A DNA stretch of 64,000 nt from Glycomyces luteolus (lineage in GTDB: Bacteria > Actinomycetota > Actinomycetes > Mycobacteriales > Micromonosporaceae): contig NZ_JAPZVP010000004.1 in the NCBI RefSeq assembly GCF_027622875.1, forward strand, positions 1 through 64,000, given 5' to 3'. Position numbers and translations under genes: made by a program. Under the pieces are notes generated by a model. It searched no databases. It saw nothing but the letters and a program-made list of their open reading frames with translations, and was not told the origin of the DNA. Below are positions 54,979 through 62,270 of the stretch, one piece after another. Numbering within the stretch: position 1 is the first letter of the stretch; each line of letters starts with the position of its first letter.

Positions 54979-55392
54979 GTGGCCGAACAGCGCACGCTCG
55001 TCCTGATCAAACCCGACGCGGTCCGGCGCGGGCTCATCGGCGAGGTCCTGTCCCGCCTGGAGCGCAAGGGGCTGCGCATCGAGCAGCTGCGGCTGCGGAC
55101 GATGGACGCGGCGCTCTCGGACGCGCACTACGCCGAGCACGTGGGCCGCGAGTACTACGAGGGCTTGAAGACGTTCATGACCTCCGGGCCCCTGGTGAGC
55201 CTGGTGGTCTCGGGCGACGAGGCGATCCCGGTGGTGCGCAAGCTGGCCGGGGCGACGGACGGGCGCAAGGCCGAGCCGGGCACGATCCGCGGCGACCTCT
55301 CGGTGTCGAACCAGCAGAACCTCATCCACGCCTCCGACTCCGAGGAGTCGGCGAAGCGCGAGATCGACCTCTGGTTCGCCTCCCAGGGGTGA
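54979..55392 (+). CDS. ndk: Nucleoside-diphosphate kinase
   Basis: 137 residues; transfers gamma-phosphate between NTPs and NDPs. ERTLVLIKPDAVRRGLIGEVLSRLE, the Kpn loop GPLVSLVVSGDEAI, RGDLS and the phospho-histidine in NLIHASDSEESAKRE are all intact. GTG has AGGAG 8 nt upstream and a -10-like TACGAT at 54933-54938. In related genomes ndk directly follows DUF4233. Confidence 0.95.
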   Translation: MAEQRTLVLIKPDAVRRGLIGEVLSRLERKGLRIEQLRLRTMDAALSDAHYAEHVGREYYEGLKTFMTSGPLVSLVVSGDEAIPVVRKLAGATDGRKAEPGTIRGDLSVSNQQNLIHASDSEESAKREIDLWFASQG

Positions 55393-55453
55393 CCGCACCA
55401 CTGACGGCGCTGGCAGTGGTGCGGAGCTCGACCGGGCCTTCCTTAGCTCGGGA

Positions 55454-56062
55454 TCAGCAGCGGCCCACCAGTTTCGGAGGCGACGTGCGGCGCGTGAGCG
55501 CCTCCAGGTCCGCCTGCGTGTCGACGTCGATCGGGTCGCCCGGGCATTCGACCTCCCGCACCAGTCCCGGATGCGCGGCGAGGAAGTCCCGCGCCCCGCG
55601 GTCGCCCGCGGCACCGGCGGCGATCGCGTCGAGGTGCTCGCGCGCGAAGTACATCGGGTGGCCGCGCCGCCCCGCGTAGACGGCGACCGCGATGCCCGCG
55701 CCCTCCTCGGCGGCGGCGATGACGCGCCGGACCGCTTCGGGGACGATGCGCGGCTGGTCGACGAGGGTCACGACGACCCCGTCGTACCGTTCCGGGACGG
55801 CGGCGAGCCCGGCCTTCAGCGACGTCGAGAGCCCCTGCCCCCACCGCCGGTTCAGCACGGGCGTGAACGCCTCGGTGGCGGCGGCGAGCGCCTGCCCCGC
55901 GCCGGCGCCGAGCACGGCGAGCACCTGGCGGCACCCGCCCGTGTGCAGGGTCGCGACGGCCCGGTCGAGCAGGCTGCGGCCGTCGAACTCGGCCAGGGCC
56001 TTCGGTCCGCCGAAGCGCCGTCCGGCGCCCGCGGCGAGCACCAGCCCCGCGGTGTTCTTCAT
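55454..56062 (-). CDS. MobA-like nucleotidyltransferase (Mo-cofactor cytidylyltransferase type)
   Basis: 202 residues. NTP-transferase fold: VLAAGAGRRFGGPKALAEFDGRSLLDRAV (nucleotide loop), GLSTSLKAGL, VVVTLVDQPRIVPEAV (metal Asp) and GRRGHPMYFAREHLDAI, ending in a GDPIDVDTQADLE segment. It matches the MocA/CoxI-type group that makes MCD for xanthine-dehydrogenase-family enzymes, which are encoded nearby. Opposite strand, next to pucR. Confidence 0.87.
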   Translation of the reverse strand: MKNTAGLVLAAGAGRRFGGPKALAEFDGRSLLDRAVATLHTGGCRQVLAVLGAGAGQALAAATEAFTPVLNRRWGQGLSTSLKAGLAAVPERYDGVVVTLVDQPRIVPEAVRRVIAAAEEGAGIAVAVYAGRRGHPMYFAREHLDAIAAGAAGDRGARDFLAAHPGLVREVECPGDPIDVDTQADLEALTRRTSPPKLVGRC

Positions 56063-56076
56063 GTGTTCCCCCCTTC

Positions 56077-56099
56077 CATGGTCCCCCTTCGGGACCATG
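56077..56099 (-). terminator. Hairpin between pucR and the MobA-like gene
   Basis: CATGGTCCC pairs with GGGACCATG, loop CCTTC, immediately after the pucR stop and before the MobA-like start, so expression of the latter may be reduced or separate. Confidence 0.55.
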
Positions 56100-56100
56100 T

Positions 56101-57618
56101 TCACTCCAGGCTCACCGCGAGGGTGAGGTCCATCCGGTCGAGGGGGTTGCGCAGGTCGCGGCCGGTGAGCTCTTCGACCCGGCGCATCCGGTACCGGACG
56201 GTGTTGACGTGCAGGTGGAGGCTCGCGGCGCACTGGCGCCAGGAGCCGTCGCATTCGAGGAAGCGCCGCAGGGTCGGCAGCAGGTCGGAGCGGTGGCGGG
56301 CGTCGTATTCGAGGAGCGGGTCGAGCACGCGGGTGCGGAAGGCGCGGCTGACGTCGGCGGGCACGGCGGCCAGGAGCATCCGGTGCGAGACGAGGTGGTC
56401 GGGTTCGGCGATGTCGACGCCGCCGGGGCGCGGCTGCGCGAGCGCGGCCGTGTGCCGGGCCTGCTCGAGCGCGCCGCTCAGGCCCGCGGGGGCGCGGACG
56501 GGGTCGGCGAGGCCGATGCTGACCGCGCCGCTGCCGCCGAGCCCTGACATGACCTTCGCGCAGTGCCGGGCCCACTCGAGGAGCCGCGGCCGCTCTTCGG
56601 CGGTTCCGGCCGGGCCCGCGAGCACCGCGATGGTCTCGTCCCCGTGGCTGGCCCAGGCGGCGACGGGCGCGTCGAGTCCGTCCTGGGCCGCGACGGCTTC
56701 GGCGACCACGACTTCGCGGAGCGCGGCGGGCTCGCCGACCGCCGCGATGACGGTGACGCTCCCCTCGGACGGCAGGCCCGCCGAACGCATGAGGTGCTCG
56801 TCGGCGCGGCCCTCCCGCAGGGCGGTGACGAGTTCGACGTGCGGGGCGGGCCGCACGGCGGGGTCGTCGAGTTCGAGCATGAGCAGGGCCGCGAGCTGCT
56901 CGGCGACGAGCCGCCGCTCCGGCGGCCACCGCGTGTGGTCGTCGTCGATCACCAGGAACCGTCCGGTGTGGAGGGTCGAGCCGATGCCGAACACCGAGTA
57001 GGCGCGGTGCCGGTCCAGGGTCACCTTCTGCGGCAGGCGCTCCGCGGCGTGCGCCCTGGCCACTACCGCCGCCCGGTCGGTCTCGCCCAGGTCGAGCCCG
57101 CCGCGCAGCGCTCGACCGGTCGGCGACAGCACCAGGCATTCCATGCCCAGTTCGTTCCGGAGCAGCTCGAGGATCTGCCCGATCCCGTCCGCCGCGATGA
57201 GCCGCCGGTGCCGGTCCAGCAGCGACGCCAGGTCGCCCGAGCGGCCCACCGAGAGCCGCTGCACGATCCGCTCGGTGATCTCCGCGAACGCGACCGCCGC
57301 GTCGACGGCGAACAGCGGCAGGTCGTGGCGTTCGCACGCGTCCACCAGATCCAGCGGCACCGAATGGAACTCGGGGTGGTCGCCCGCGCCGAGCGCCGTC
57401 ACCCCGGCCGCGATCAGGTTGCGCACGTACGTGTCCGAGTCGGTCTCGGCCCGGCGCCACATCAGGCCGGTGAGCACCAGCTCGCCACCCGTCAGGTACC
57501 GGCGCGGGTCGTGCATGTCGGTCGGCACCACCCACCGGATCTCGCGGTCGAGGTGGTGGCGGCCCGAGACCAGGGTCAGGCCCAGGTCGGGCATCTGCAG
57601 CAGTGAACGGAGTCGCAT
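56101..57618 (-). CDS. PucR family transcriptional regulator of purine catabolism
   Basis: 505 residues. N-terminal PucR domain (LRSLLQMPDLGLTLVSGRHHLDREIRWVVPTDMHDPRRYLTGGELVLTGLMW), a GGDEF-like middle domain, and a C-terminal helix-turn-helix (FLECDGSWRQCAASLHLHVNTVRYRMRRVEELTGRDL). In Bacillus PucR activates purine degradation genes. Here it is divergent from urate and xanthine genes, so it probably regulates them. The ATG at 57618 fits the family start; GGGGG is upstream. Confidence 0.92.
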   Translation of the reverse strand: MRLRSLLQMPDLGLTLVSGRHHLDREIRWVVPTDMHDPRRYLTGGELVLTGLMWRRAETDSDTYVRNLIAAGVTALGAGDHPEFHSVPLDLVDACERHDLPLFAVDAAVAFAEITERIVQRLSVGRSGDLASLLDRHRRLIAADGIGQILELLRNELGMECLVLSPTGRALRGGLDLGETDRAAVVARAHAAERLPQKVTLDRHRAYSVFGIGSTLHTGRFLVIDDDHTRWPPERRLVAEQLAALLMLELDDPAVRPAPHVELVTALREGRADEHLMRSAGLPSEGSVTVIAAVGEPAALREVVVAEAVAAQDGLDAPVAAWASHGDETIAVLAGPAGTAEERPRLLEWARHCAKVMSGLGGSGAVSIGLADPVRAPAGLSGALEQARHTAALAQPRPGGVDIAEPDHLVSHRMLLAAVPADVSRAFRTRVLDPLLEYDARHRSDLLPTLRRFLECDGSWRQCAASLHLHVNTVRYRMRRVEELTGRDLRNPLDRMDLTLAVSLE

Positions 57619-57862
57619 GGTTCGGCCCCCAGGGGTCCAGGCCTTCACAGGCGCGTCGGGACGCGGTAGGCACGTCCACCATAGCGCCGCCCGACTGCGG
57701 TCTTTGGACGATCCTCCAGCATTTAACGGCGGGGAAACCAAGCTTTCATAGCCGAAGACGAAGCCCCCGGCCTCGGGTTTCGGCTTCACTTACCGCACAC
57801 GGCGTTGTCGTGCGACGGTGAGGGGAACGAGCCGTCGATGGAGCATGGACCAGGAGGAGCCG
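57619..57862. promoter_or_regulatory. Divergent control region pucR / purine operon
   Basis: 244 bp. AGCCGAA (57750-57756) and TTCGGCT (57779-57785) form an inverted repeat with an inner GC stem, a candidate PucR site. GGAGGA at 57853-57858 is the ribosome site of uraD. No gene is present. Confidence 0.5.
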
Positions 57863-58357
57863 ATGTGGACTCTCGGAGCGTTCAACACCGCTGACGCCGA
57901 GGACGCGGTCGAGGCGCTCACGGCCTGCTGCGCGTCCCGCGCATGGGCCGAGAAACTCGCTTCGGGCCGCCCCTACGGCACGGTCGCCGCCCTGCAGGCC
58001 GCCGCGCTGGCGGGCTTCGACGAGCTCGACGACGCCGAGATTGCCGTCGCGCACGCCGCCCACGCGCGCATCGGCAAGCCCAAACCCGCAGGTGAGGACC
58101 GGTGGTCGCGCGGCGAGCAGTCCCGGGCGCTGGCCGCCGACGAGGCGGTGCGGGCCGAGCTCGCCGAGGCCAATGCCGCCTACGAGCGGCGCTTCGGCCG
58201 GGTCTTCCTCATCTGCGCGACGGGCCTCAGCGGTGAGGAGATCCTCGCCGAAGCCAAGCGCCGCTTGGGCAGCACCGACGAGGCCGAGCACCGGGAAGCG
58301 GTCGCCGAACTGCGCAAGATCGTGGCGCTGCGCCTGGAGAAGGCGGTGCGGCCGTGA
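57863..58357 (+). CDS. uraD: OHCU decarboxylase
   Basis: 164 residues; converts 2-oxo-4-hydroxy-4-carboxy-5-ureidoimidazoline to S-allantoin in urate breakdown. Markers: FNTADAEDAVEALTACCASRAWAEKLASGRPYG, the catalytic HAAHARIGKPK segment, EDRWSRGEQSRA and FGRVFLICATGLSGEEILAEAKRRLG. ATG at 57863 was chosen from its GGAGGA. It overlaps uraH (GTGA). Confidence 0.9.
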   Translation: MWTLGAFNTADAEDAVEALTACCASRAWAEKLASGRPYGTVAALQAAALAGFDELDDAEIAVAHAAHARIGKPKPAGEDRWSRGEQSRALAADEAVRAELAEANAAYERRFGRVFLICATGLSGEEILAEAKRRLGSTDEAEHREAVAELRKIVALRLEKAVRP

Positions 58358-58683
58358 GCGATCCGTGCACCGTCTCCTCCCACGTCCTCGACGCCGTGGC
58401 GGGCCGCCCCGCCCCAGGCGTCCGCGTCACCCTCCTCAAGCAGGAGGGCGACGCGCTCACCCCGGTCGCGTCGGCGCCCACCGACGCCGACGGCCGCGTG
58501 ACCGGCTGGACCACCACGCCCGGCCCGCACCGGATCCGGTTCGACACCGGCGCCTGGTTCGCGGCCCGCGGGACCGCCACCTTCTATCCGGAGGTCGACA
58601 TCAGCTTCACCGCCGCCCCGGGCCACAGCCATGTGCCGCTGCTGCTGAGTCCCTTCGCCTACTCCACCTACCGGGGGAGCTAG
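58354..58683 (+). CDS. uraH: 5-hydroxyisourate hydrolase
   Basis: 109 residues, transthyretin-like fold. VSSHVLDAVAGRPAPGVRVTLL at the N-terminus (catalytic His), HRIRFDTGAWF, FYPEVDISF and the C-terminal signature YSTYRGS. Works between uricase and UraD. Confidence 0.94.
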   Translation: MSDPCTVSSHVLDAVAGRPAPGVRVTLLKQEGDALTPVASAPTDADGRVTGWTTTPGPHRIRFDTGAWFAARGTATFYPEVDISFTAAPGHSHVPLLLSPFAYSTYRGS

Positions 58684-58685
58684 CC

Positions 58686-59528
58686 GTGCCGTTCACCATG
58701 GGCCCCAACAGCTACGGCAAATCCGGTGTGCGGCTCGTCCGCGTCGGGCGCGAATCCGCGCGCCACGAACTGCGCGACCTCGCCGTGCACACCGCGCTCT
58801 CGGGCGACCTCGACGCCACCCACTACACCGGCGACAACACGGGCGTCCTGCCCACGGACACGCAGAAGAACACGGTGTACGCGTTCGCGCGGGACGGCAT
58901 CGGCGCGATCGAGGCCTTCGCCGAACGGCTCGCCCGCCACTTCGTCGACGCGACCCCGTCGATCACCACCGCACGCGTCCGGATCGAGGAGCACGCGTGG
59001 ACGCGCATCGGCGACCACTCCTTCACCCGCGGCGACGGCGGCGAACTGCGCACCACCGAGGCCGTCTACGACGGCCGGGCCGCGCGCACCGCCTCCGGAG
59101 TCAGGGACCTGCTGCTGCTCAACACCACCGACTCCGAGTTCCACGGCTTCCTCGCCGACGAGTACACCACCCTCGCCGAGACCCGCGACCGCATCCTCGC
59201 CACCGCCGTCACCGCGACCTGGGACTACCAGGCCGAAGACCCCGACACCGCATTCTGGGACCATGCGTTCACCAGAGCGCGAGGGGCGCTCCTCGCCGCG
59301 TTCGCGGACACCTACTCGCTCTCGCTGCAACAGACCCTCCACGCCGTCGGCGAGCGCATACTGAAGGCGGTCCCCGAGATCACCGAGGTGCGCCTGTCGC
59401 TGCCGAACCGGCACCACTACCTCTTCGACCTCGAACGGTTCGGCCTCGACAACCCCGGCGTGGTCTTCCAGGCCGGGGACCTGCCCTACGGGCTCATCGA
59501 AGGCACGGTCCGAAGGGAGGCGGCATGA
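58686..59528 (+). CDS. Urate oxidase (uricase)
   Basis: 280 residues; cofactor-free oxidation of urate to 5-hydroxyisourate. Contains SYGKSGVRLVRV, TGDNTGVLPTDTQKNTVYAFAR (Thr of the active site), the FHGFLADEYTTLAET segment (Phe and Glu near urate) and LPNRHHYLFDLERFGLDNPG. Both T-fold repeats are present. GTG with GGGAG upstream. Confidence 0.94.
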   Translation: MPFTMGPNSYGKSGVRLVRVGRESARHELRDLAVHTALSGDLDATHYTGDNTGVLPTDTQKNTVYAFARDGIGAIEAFAERLARHFVDATPSITTARVRIEEHAWTRIGDHSFTRGDGGELRTTEAVYDGRAARTASGVRDLLLLNTTDSEFHGFLADEYTTLAETRDRILATAVTATWDYQAEDPDTAFWDHAFTRARGALLAAFADTYSLSLQQTLHAVGERILKAVPEITEVRLSLPNRHHYLFDLERFGLDNPGVVFQAGDLPYGLIEGTVRREAA

Positions 59529-60403
59529 CCGCACCCGCAGCAGCACCCCCCTTCCACCGCCCCGGCGACCTCGGCGAGGCGCTGCGGCTCCTCGCCGCGC
59601 ACCCCGAGGCCGTCCCGGTCGCGGGCGGCACCGACCTGATGGTCGCCGTCAACTACCGCCTCACCCGCCCCGCCGCGATGCTCGACCTCACCCGGATCGG
59701 CGAACTGCGCGCCTGGTCCGACGCAGGGGACGCGATCCGCATCGGCTCGGGCGTCCCCTACACGCGCATCGTCGCCGAACTCGCCACCGTCCTCCCCGGC
59801 CTCGCCGCCGCCGCGCGCACCGTCGGCTCACCGCAGATCCGCAACCGCGGCACCCTCGGCGGCAACCTCGCCACCGCCTCCCCGGCCGGCGACGGCCACC
59901 CGCCGCTCCTCGCCACGGGCGCCGACATCGAGATCGCCTCGACCCGCGGCACCCGCACCGTCCCCGTCGCCGCGTTCTTCACCGGCCCCAAACGCAGCGT
60001 CCTCCAACCGGGCGAACTCATCACCTCGGTCATCGTCCCCAAAGCCGCCGGACCGCAGCAGTTCCTGAAGGTCGGCACCCGCAACGCCATGGTGATCGCC
60101 GTCTGCTCACTGGCGGTCGCACTCGACCTGGAGACCCGCCGCCTCGGCACCGGCATCGGCTCCGCCGGGCCCACGCCGCTCACCGCGCCCGAAGCCGACC
60201 TCATCGAACTGCCCTGGACCCGGCCCGGCCTGTTCAACGACGCACTGGCCGAGGAGTTCGGCCGCCGCGTCGCGGCCGCGGCCCGGCCGATCGACGACGT
60301 GCGCGGCACCGCCGCGTACCGGCGCCACGCGCTGGCGGTCTGCGCCGCGCGGGCGCTGCGCCGGGTCTGGACCGCCGCCCACGGAACGGAGAGCACCCGA
60401 TGA
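59525..60403 (+). CDS. Xanthine dehydrogenase family protein, FAD-binding subunit
   Basis: 292 residues. FAD-PCMH domain: PVAGGTDLMVAVNYRLTRPAAMLDLTRIGEL and TVGSPQIRNRGTLGGNLATASPAGD, followed by the CO dehydrogenase flavoprotein C-terminal domain. Start overlaps the uricase stop (ATGA). Works with the 2Fe-2S and Mo subunits encoded next. Confidence 0.93.
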   Translation: MTAPAAAPPFHRPGDLGEALRLLAAHPEAVPVAGGTDLMVAVNYRLTRPAAMLDLTRIGELRAWSDAGDAIRIGSGVPYTRIVAELATVLPGLAAAARTVGSPQIRNRGTLGGNLATASPAGDGHPPLLATGADIEIASTRGTRTVPVAAFFTGPKRSVLQPGELITSVIVPKAAGPQQFLKVGTRNAMVIAVCSLAVALDLETRRLGTGIGSAGPTPLTAPEADLIELPWTRPGLFNDALAEEFGRRVAAAARPIDDVRGTAAYRRHALAVCAARALRRVWTAAHGTESTR

Positions 60404-60912
60404 AAGTGGAGATGCGCATCGACGGCGAGGCCGCGGTGGCCGACGTCGACCGACCAGGGGAGAGCCTCCTCTCCACCCTCCGCGACCGGCTCGGCCTCTA
60501 CGGCACCAAGAACGCCTGCGAACAGGGCGAATGCGGGTCCTGCACGGTCCTGCTCGACGGCGACCCGGTGTGCTCGTGCCTGGTCGCGACCGCGCAATGC
60601 GAAGGGCGCGAAGTGAAGACGGTGGTCGGGGCGGTGCCGCGGCCGGTGCGCGACGCGTTCATCGCCTGCGGGGCCGTGCAATGCGGATTCTGCACGCCGG
60701 GACTGCTCGTCTCGGTGGCCGACCTGCTCGCCCGCGAAGGCGATCCGCGCGACCCGGTGATCAGGGAGGCGCTGGCCGGGAACCTGTGCCGGTGCACCGG
60801 CTACGAGAAGATCATCGACGCGGTGCACGCGGCGGCCGAGGCGATGGCGGACGAGGCGCACCGGGCGCCCGCCCGCTCCCGAGCCGCCGGTTCGACGGAG
60901 GAGACGCCATGA
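60400..60912 (+). CDS. Xanthine dehydrogenase family protein, 2Fe-2S subunit
   Basis: 170 residues. First cluster ligands CEQGECGSC...CSC (about 40-60), second cluster CGFCTPG and CRCTGY (about 98-136). Together these are the two [2Fe-2S] domains of molybdenum hydroxylases. The tail (about 150-170) is a short polar extension. ATGA overlaps with both neighbours. Confidence 0.94.
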   Translation: MKVEMRIDGEAAVADVDRPGESLLSTLRDRLGLYGTKNACEQGECGSCTVLLDGDPVCSCLVATAQCEGREVKTVVGAVPRPVRDAFIACGAVQCGFCTPGLLVSVADLLAREGDPRDPVIREALAGNLCRCTGYEKIIDAVHAAAEAMADEAHRAPARSRAAGSTEETP

Positions 60913-62270
60913 CCGCCATCGTGATCGAGAACGCCGCGGTCGCGGCGGTGGACGCCGCCGGGACCGAGCACCGGCGCGGCCACGTCGCCTTCGAGAACGG
61001 CGTCATCACGGCCGTCGGCGAAGGGCCCGCCCCGCGCATCGAAGGCGCGACGTACCTCGACGGGGCCGGGTGCCTCGCCGCGCCGGGCCTGGTGAACACC
61101 CACCACCACCTCTACCAGTGGGCGACCAGAGGCTACGCGACCGACCACACGCTCTTCGAATGGCTCGTCGACCTCTACCCGGTGTGGGCCCGCATCGGCC
61201 CCGCGCACGTCGCCGCTTCGAACACCGCCGGGCTCGCGTGGCTCGCCCTCTCCGGGTGCACCACCGCCGCCGACCACCACTACGTCTACCCGGACGGCCA
61301 CGCCGCCGACCTCGTCGACGTCCAGATCGCCGCGGCCGCGCAGATCGGCGTCCGCCTGCACCTGGCGCGCGGCTCGATGGACCGCGGCGTCAGCGACGGC
61401 GGCCTCCCGCCCGACCACCTCGTCGAGGACATCGACGCCGCGCTCGCCGCCACCGCCGACGCGATCGACCGCCACCACGACCCCGCCCCCGGCTCGATGC
61501 TCCGCATCGCCGTCGCCCCCTGCTCGCCGTTCTCGGTCTCCACCGAGCTGCTCCGCGAATCGGCCGCGCTCGCCCGCGACAAGCGCGTCCGCCTCCACAC
61601 CCACCTGTGCGAGACCCTCGACGAAGCCGAGTTCTGCCGTCAGGTCCACGGCTGCGACCCCGTCGAGTACATGGACAAGGTCGACTGGATCGCCGAGGAC
61701 ACGTGGCTCGCCCACGCCGTCCACCTCGACGCGGACGCCCAGCGCCGCCTCGGCGCGGCCCGCACCGGCGTCGCCCACTGCCCTTCCTCGAACGCCCGCC
61801 TGGGCACCGGCCTCGCCGACGTCCCCGCCATGCTCGAGGCGGGCATCCCCGTCGGCCTCGGCGTCGACGGCGCCGCCAGCCAGGAGGCCGGGCATCTGGG
61901 CGAGGAGCTGCGCCAAGCCCTGTACACCGCGAGGCAGCTCCACGGCCCGCACGCGATGGACGCCCGCACCGCCCTGCGCCTCGGCACGATCGGCGGCGCC
62001 CGCGTCCTCGGACGCGACGCCGAGATCGGCTCCCTCGAAGTCGGCAAGCAGGCCGACATCGCCTTGTGGGACCTCACCGGCCTCGGCCACGCCGGCATCG
62101 CCGACCCCGTCGCCGCCCTCGTCCTCGGACCGCCCGCCCCGCTGCGGCTCCTCACCGTCGCCGGGAATCCGATCGTCGAACATGGCGAACTGCGCACCGC
62201 CGACACCGCGACCCTCGCCGGCGACCTCGCCACCGCCAGCGCGAACCTCAGGGAGGCCCGCGATGCCTGA
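60909..62270 (+). CDS. 8-oxoguanine deaminase-like amidohydrolase
   Basis: 453 residues. Metal site: GLVNTHHHLYQWATRG (HxH), HTHLCETLDE, the AHAVHLDADA His and GLGVDGAASQEAG Asp. This agrees with the 8-oxoguanine deaminase / ATZ-TRZ group rather than classical GuaD. It would produce urate (from 8-oxoguanine) or xanthine for the neighbouring enzymes. Start overlaps the preceding stop by ATGA. Confidence 0.87.
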   Translation: MTAIVIENAAVAAVDAAGTEHRRGHVAFENGVITAVGEGPAPRIEGATYLDGAGCLAAPGLVNTHHHLYQWATRGYATDHTLFEWLVDLYPVWARIGPAHVAASNTAGLAWLALSGCTTAADHHYVYPDGHAADLVDVQIAAAAQIGVRLHLARGSMDRGVSDGGLPPDHLVEDIDAALAATADAIDRHHDPAPGSMLRIAVAPCSPFSVSTELLRESAALARDKRVRLHTHLCETLDEAEFCRQVHGCDPVEYMDKVDWIAEDTWLAHAVHLDADAQRRLGAARTGVAHCPSSNARLGTGLADVPAMLEAGIPVGLGVDGAASQEAGHLGEELRQALYTARQLHGPHAMDARTALRLGTIGGARVLGRDAEIGSLEVGKQADIALWDLTGLGHAGIADPVAALVLGPPAPLRLLTVAGNPIVEHGELRTADTATLAGDLATASANLREARDA